Origin: Acetofilamentum sp.
GTDB taxonomy: Bacteria; Bacteroidota; Bacteroidia; Bacteroidales; JAFGXI01
Reading direction: 5' to 3'
NCBI GenBank assembly: GCA_020720565.1
Contig: DYOK01000001.1
Location: 8,870 to 72,869, forward strand
Length of the DNA: 64,000 nucleotides
Shown here in pieces: positions 61,790 through 64,000 of the stretch. Below the pieces are notes generated by a model, which did not search any database, was not told the origin of the DNA, and worked only from the letters and a program-made list of their open reading frames with translations. A program made the translations under genes and the position numbers. Numbering within the stretch: the first letter of the stretch is position 1; every line of letters starts with the position of its first letter.

Positions 61790-62557
61790 TTACAATGTAC
61801 CAAAATATAATAACAATGCAATCAGAGATATAAATCCAATAATAATACCCGCAATTGCTAAGCCTTTTAATGGTCTACCAGGACCCATACCAATTATTCC
61901 AAAAATAATGGCTGCTGGAGCCAATATAATCCCAAAAATGAAAAGACCAACTAACGAAGCAATAAATGACAAAATACCAAAAACAGATGAGCGTTTTGGA
62001 GGTTCCGGTTGCCTGGTATTTTCTGTGCCATTTATAAAATTTTCTTTTGAAATTGCAGGACTTTCTTTTATCACGTCTTTAGTCCCGTCAGGATATTTAA
62101 TCAAAAATACTTCTTGCTTTGATATTGTGTATAACACTTCAGAGCTAGAATTACATTTTTGGTATTTGATGTCAGTAGTGGTTACTTCAATAACTTTAGC
62201 CGATATTTCATCACCATCTTTTAAGACGATGATATCACAAGCGGCGCTGTCGTCAACCATCTGTATGTTTTGGTCAGGTGATACAACTATTTGCTCGATT
62301 TGATGATTATTTGAGGCCTCAACAATAGAAGTCTCATTTTTTACATCATTAAAATAGGTTTCAGATTCGCTAACAATTCCTTGAGAGACTATGTTATTGT
62401 CAATTGGTTGAGGTTTCGAATTGTATTTTTTATGAACTTTACTTTTAGTTTCGATGTGATAACCACCAGTGTAAAGCCTCTTTTCCATTGTGCAAGAACC
62501 CAATAGAACAATTGAAACAATAAGAATTAATAAAGGCCTAAAAGAATTTGTTATCAT
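61790..62557 (-). CDS. DUF4190 lipoprotein
   Basis: The 255-residue product starts at the ATG at 62557 (M-I-T-N-S-F-R-P); eight more codons upstream are possible. A lipoprotein signal has hydrophobic 8-18 and lipobox L-L-G-S-C at 18-22. The middle is Asn/Ser/Lys-rich and probably disordered, followed by a compact domain (110-165) with D-I-I-V-L-K-D-G-D-E-I-S-A-K-V, T-D-I-K-Y and I-K-Y-P-D-G-T. The C-terminal DUF4190 region has two membrane helices (about 195-225 and 232-254), with G-R-P-L-K-G near 228. Role unknown. It stands alone. Confidence 0.82.
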   Translation of the reverse strand: MITNSFRPLLILIVSIVLLGSCTMEKRLYTGGYHIETKSKVHKKYNSKPQPIDNNIVSQGIVSESETYFNDVKNETSIVEASNNHQIEQIVVSPDQNIQMVDDSAACDIIVLKDGDEISAKVIEVTTTDIKYQKCNSSSEVLYTISKQEVFLIKYPDGTKDVIKESPAISKENFINGTENTRQPEPPKRSSVFGILSFIASLVGLFIFGIILAPAAIIFGIIGMGPGRPLKGLAIAGIIIGFISLIALLLYFGTL

Positions 62558-62664
62558 AAAATGGTTAATATTAATTTGCATGCAAAGTTATTAAAATAAT
62601 ACATAAATAAGCATTGCAAAATATGCTAAAAAACACTTTTTAATAAACGAACGTGATTAAAATA

Positions 62665-63780
62665 CTACCCTTTATACACCTTAATTTCGACTTCTCCTTT
62701 GAGGGCCATAAGTCCGTTCATAGCCAAGGCATTCATTTCGTCTTCGCCCGGATAGATATGAACTGGGCCAATGCGGTAAATTCGTTCGATAATCATATTA
62801 ATAAACCATTTGCTGTGTGCAATTCCTCCGGTGATTAAAATCCCATCTACATTCCCCTTTAAAACTGGACACATCGACCCAATTTCTTTAGCCACTTGAT
62901 ATGCCATGGCTTCGTAATAGAATCGAGCTTTTTGGTCGCCTGCAGCGGCTAACTGTTCAACTTCGTAGGCACTATTGGTCCCCATATAAGCAACCAATCC
63001 ACCCTCGCCTTTAATCATCTTTTTTATCTTTTCTTTGGGATATTGTCCGCTAAAACATAAACTAACCAACTGTCCGACCGGTAGCGAACCACTTCGCTCG
63101 GGCGAAAATGGCCCATCGCCATCGAGGCCTTGGTTTACATCAATAACGCGCCCTTTTTCATGTGCTCCTACGGTAATGCCACCTCCCAAATGCACAACAA
63201 TCAAGTTCATGTCTTCGTATTTCCGCATGACCGATTTGGCATGTTGGCGAGCGACCGCTTTTTGATTTAATGCATGAAAAATAGAAACTCTACGAAAAGC
63301 AGGGTGCCCAGAAACTCTTGCTAAATCGGATAATTCATCCACCACAACAGGGTCAGCAATAAATGCTCGGGCATTGGGTAAGGTTTTAACCAAATCGTCG
63401 GCAATTAATCCCCCTAAATTACTGGCATGTTCGCCAAAAGGACTATTCCGTAAGTCTCGTTTCATGGCCTCATTTACCTCGTATACACCAGATTCGATTG
63501 GCTTTACAAGCCCTCCACGTCCAACAACCGCACGTATTAAATCGATTTTAATGTCGGCATTTTTAAGTTCTTGGTAAATGACTGTTTTTCTGAATTCGAA
63601 TTGCTCAGTCAAGGTCTGAAATTGGTCTAATTCCTCCTTGGTGTGTTTGATATTTTTCAAAAAAACAGGATTTGCATTTTGATAAACTGCAATTTTGGTT
63701 GAAGTTGAGCCCGGATTGATGGCTAAAATTCGAATTTGCTCGTCAATTTCTTGATTTACGTATACTTGGTATCCTTCCAT
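62665..63780 (-). CDS. buk: Butyrate kinase
   Basis: Buk makes butyrate and ATP from butyryl phosphate in fermentation. The 371-residue acetokinase-family protein has R-I-L-A-I-N-P-G-S-T-S-T-K near 17-29, H-L-G-G-G-I near 202, V-D-V-N-Q-G-L near 218 and the G-I-L-I-T-G-G-I-A-H block near 320. It starts with some 16 residues (M-E-G-Y-Q-V-Y-V-N-Q-E) before the usual N-terminus; an internal methionine start is lacking, so the extension seems real. Phosphate butyryltransferase would be expected upstream, beyond the window edge. Related acids such as isobutyrate or propionate cannot be excluded as substrates. Confidence 0.94.
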   Translation of the reverse strand: MEGYQVYVNQEIDEQIRILAINPGSTSTKIAVYQNANPVFLKNIKHTKEELDQFQTLTEQFEFRKTVIYQELKNADIKIDLIRAVVGRGGLVKPIESGVYEVNEAMKRDLRNSPFGEHASNLGGLIADDLVKTLPNARAFIADPVVVDELSDLARVSGHPAFRRVSIFHALNQKAVARQHAKSVMRKYEDMNLIVVHLGGGITVGAHEKGRVIDVNQGLDGDGPFSPERSGSLPVGQLVSLCFSGQYPKEKIKKMIKGEGGLVAYMGTNSAYEVEQLAAAGDQKARFYYEAMAYQVAKEIGSMCPVLKGNVDGILITGGIAHSKWFINMIIERIYRIGPVHIYPGEDEMNALAMNGLMALKGEVEIKVYKG

Positions 63781-63806
63781 GAAGTGTATATTGTTGTTTA
63801 TTTGTT

Positions 63807-63983
63807 GATTCGTTTATTAGTTTATTCGCCTGTCCACCACAGGTAGATTGAATTGTTGATTTGATGATTCGTTTATTAGTTGATTCGTTTATTAGTTTAT
63901 TCTCCTGTCCACCACAGGTAGATTGAATTGTTGATTCGTTTATTAGTTTATTCGCCTGTCCACCACAGGTAGATTGAATTGTT
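63807..63983. repeat. 51-bp tandem repeat upstream of buk
   Basis: Three units begin GATTCGTTTATTAGTTTATT, contain CGCCTGTCCACCACAGG (with one G-to-T change in the second unit) and end TAGATTGAATTGTT: 63807-63857, 63882-63932 and 63933-63983. Units two and three abut exactly; a 24-bp partial unit separates one and two. CCTGT...ACAGG can form a 5-bp hairpin with loop CCACC. The array probably continues past the window. Confidence 0.85.
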
Positions 63984-64000
63984 GATTTGATGAGTTAATT

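Noticed and set aside
63807..63983. CRISPR-like array of repeats at the window end
   Set aside because: Units are joined head to tail without unique spacers, and no cas gene is present.

Overview
The window is a 64 kb stretch of AT-rich chromosome from a member of the Bacteroidota. The case rests on Bacteroidota-typical families (DUF4295, DUF4293, DUF4412, the long PurM-like AIR synthase, RhuM, type III pantothenate kinase beside an outer-membrane protein/TPR/LptC cluster), LPS genes (LpxB, an LpxD paralogue, LptC), a PorE-like OmpA protein, upstream boxes of the TAnnTTTG type and few purine-rich ribosome binding sites. The futalosine route to menaquinone (MqnB, MqnD), a catabolic-looking ornithine carbamoyltransferase/carbamate kinase pair and butyrate kinase suggest an anaerobe or facultative fermenter. 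The order (Bacteroidales/Marinilabiliales-like) is a guess. I found no rRNA, tRNA, CRISPR array, intact insertion sequence or prophage.

Layout. 1-1046: end of a multi-pass membrane protein. 1085-18943 (minus): SpoIID protein, a RhuM protein beside a small inverted-repeat element, lpxB, a small membrane protein, surE, (yjbR on plus), a hybrid histidine kinase next to ftsY, the DUF4295/rpmG/rpmB group, cinA, three related secreted TPR proteins and gyrA. 19423-24792 (plus): clpC, efp, an lpxD paralogue and a PP2C/SpoIIE phosphatase. 24934-26965 (minus): ornithine carbamoyltransferase and carbamate kinase. 27297-29764 (plus): enoyl-CoA hydratase and two DUF4412 proteins. Then purH (minus). 31779-37053 (plus): Crp/Fnr regulator, DUF4293, DUF1573, an atypical thioredoxin with its reductase, and MeaB. 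37156-42534 (minus): pyrF, prfA, purM and the PorE-like protein. 42683-44141 (plus): mqnB and mqnD. 44195-54811 (minus): a large membrane sensor, a redoxin-like protein, coaD, a BtuF-like protein, fabG, lptC, TPR, outer-membrane protein and coaX. 54879-61244 (plus): a REC-multi-PAS protein, sppA, queG and a Bax-inhibitor-1 protein. 61790-63780 (minus): a DUF4190 lipoprotein and butyrate kinase. A 51-bp tandem repeat closes the window.

How the genes fit together. Most are housekeeping: translation (efp, prfA, rpmB, rpmG, queG), protein export and turnover (ftsY, sppA, clpC), DNA topology (gyrA), nucleotides (purH, purM, pyrF), CoA (coaX, coaD) and menaquinone (mqnB, mqnD), with envelope building (lpxB, lpxD, lptC, PorE-like). 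Signalling is rich but unusual: two big sensors have no recognisable output domain.

The most novel-looking feature is not a gene. About 14 copies of an ~80-90 bp intergenic repeat (5' block TAAGGTCTTCGACCTATTTA, 3' block AATACGACATTAAATTATTC) are scattered over the window. In six copies the first three bases of the repeat are the stop codon of the gene before it. I cannot match it to a named family.
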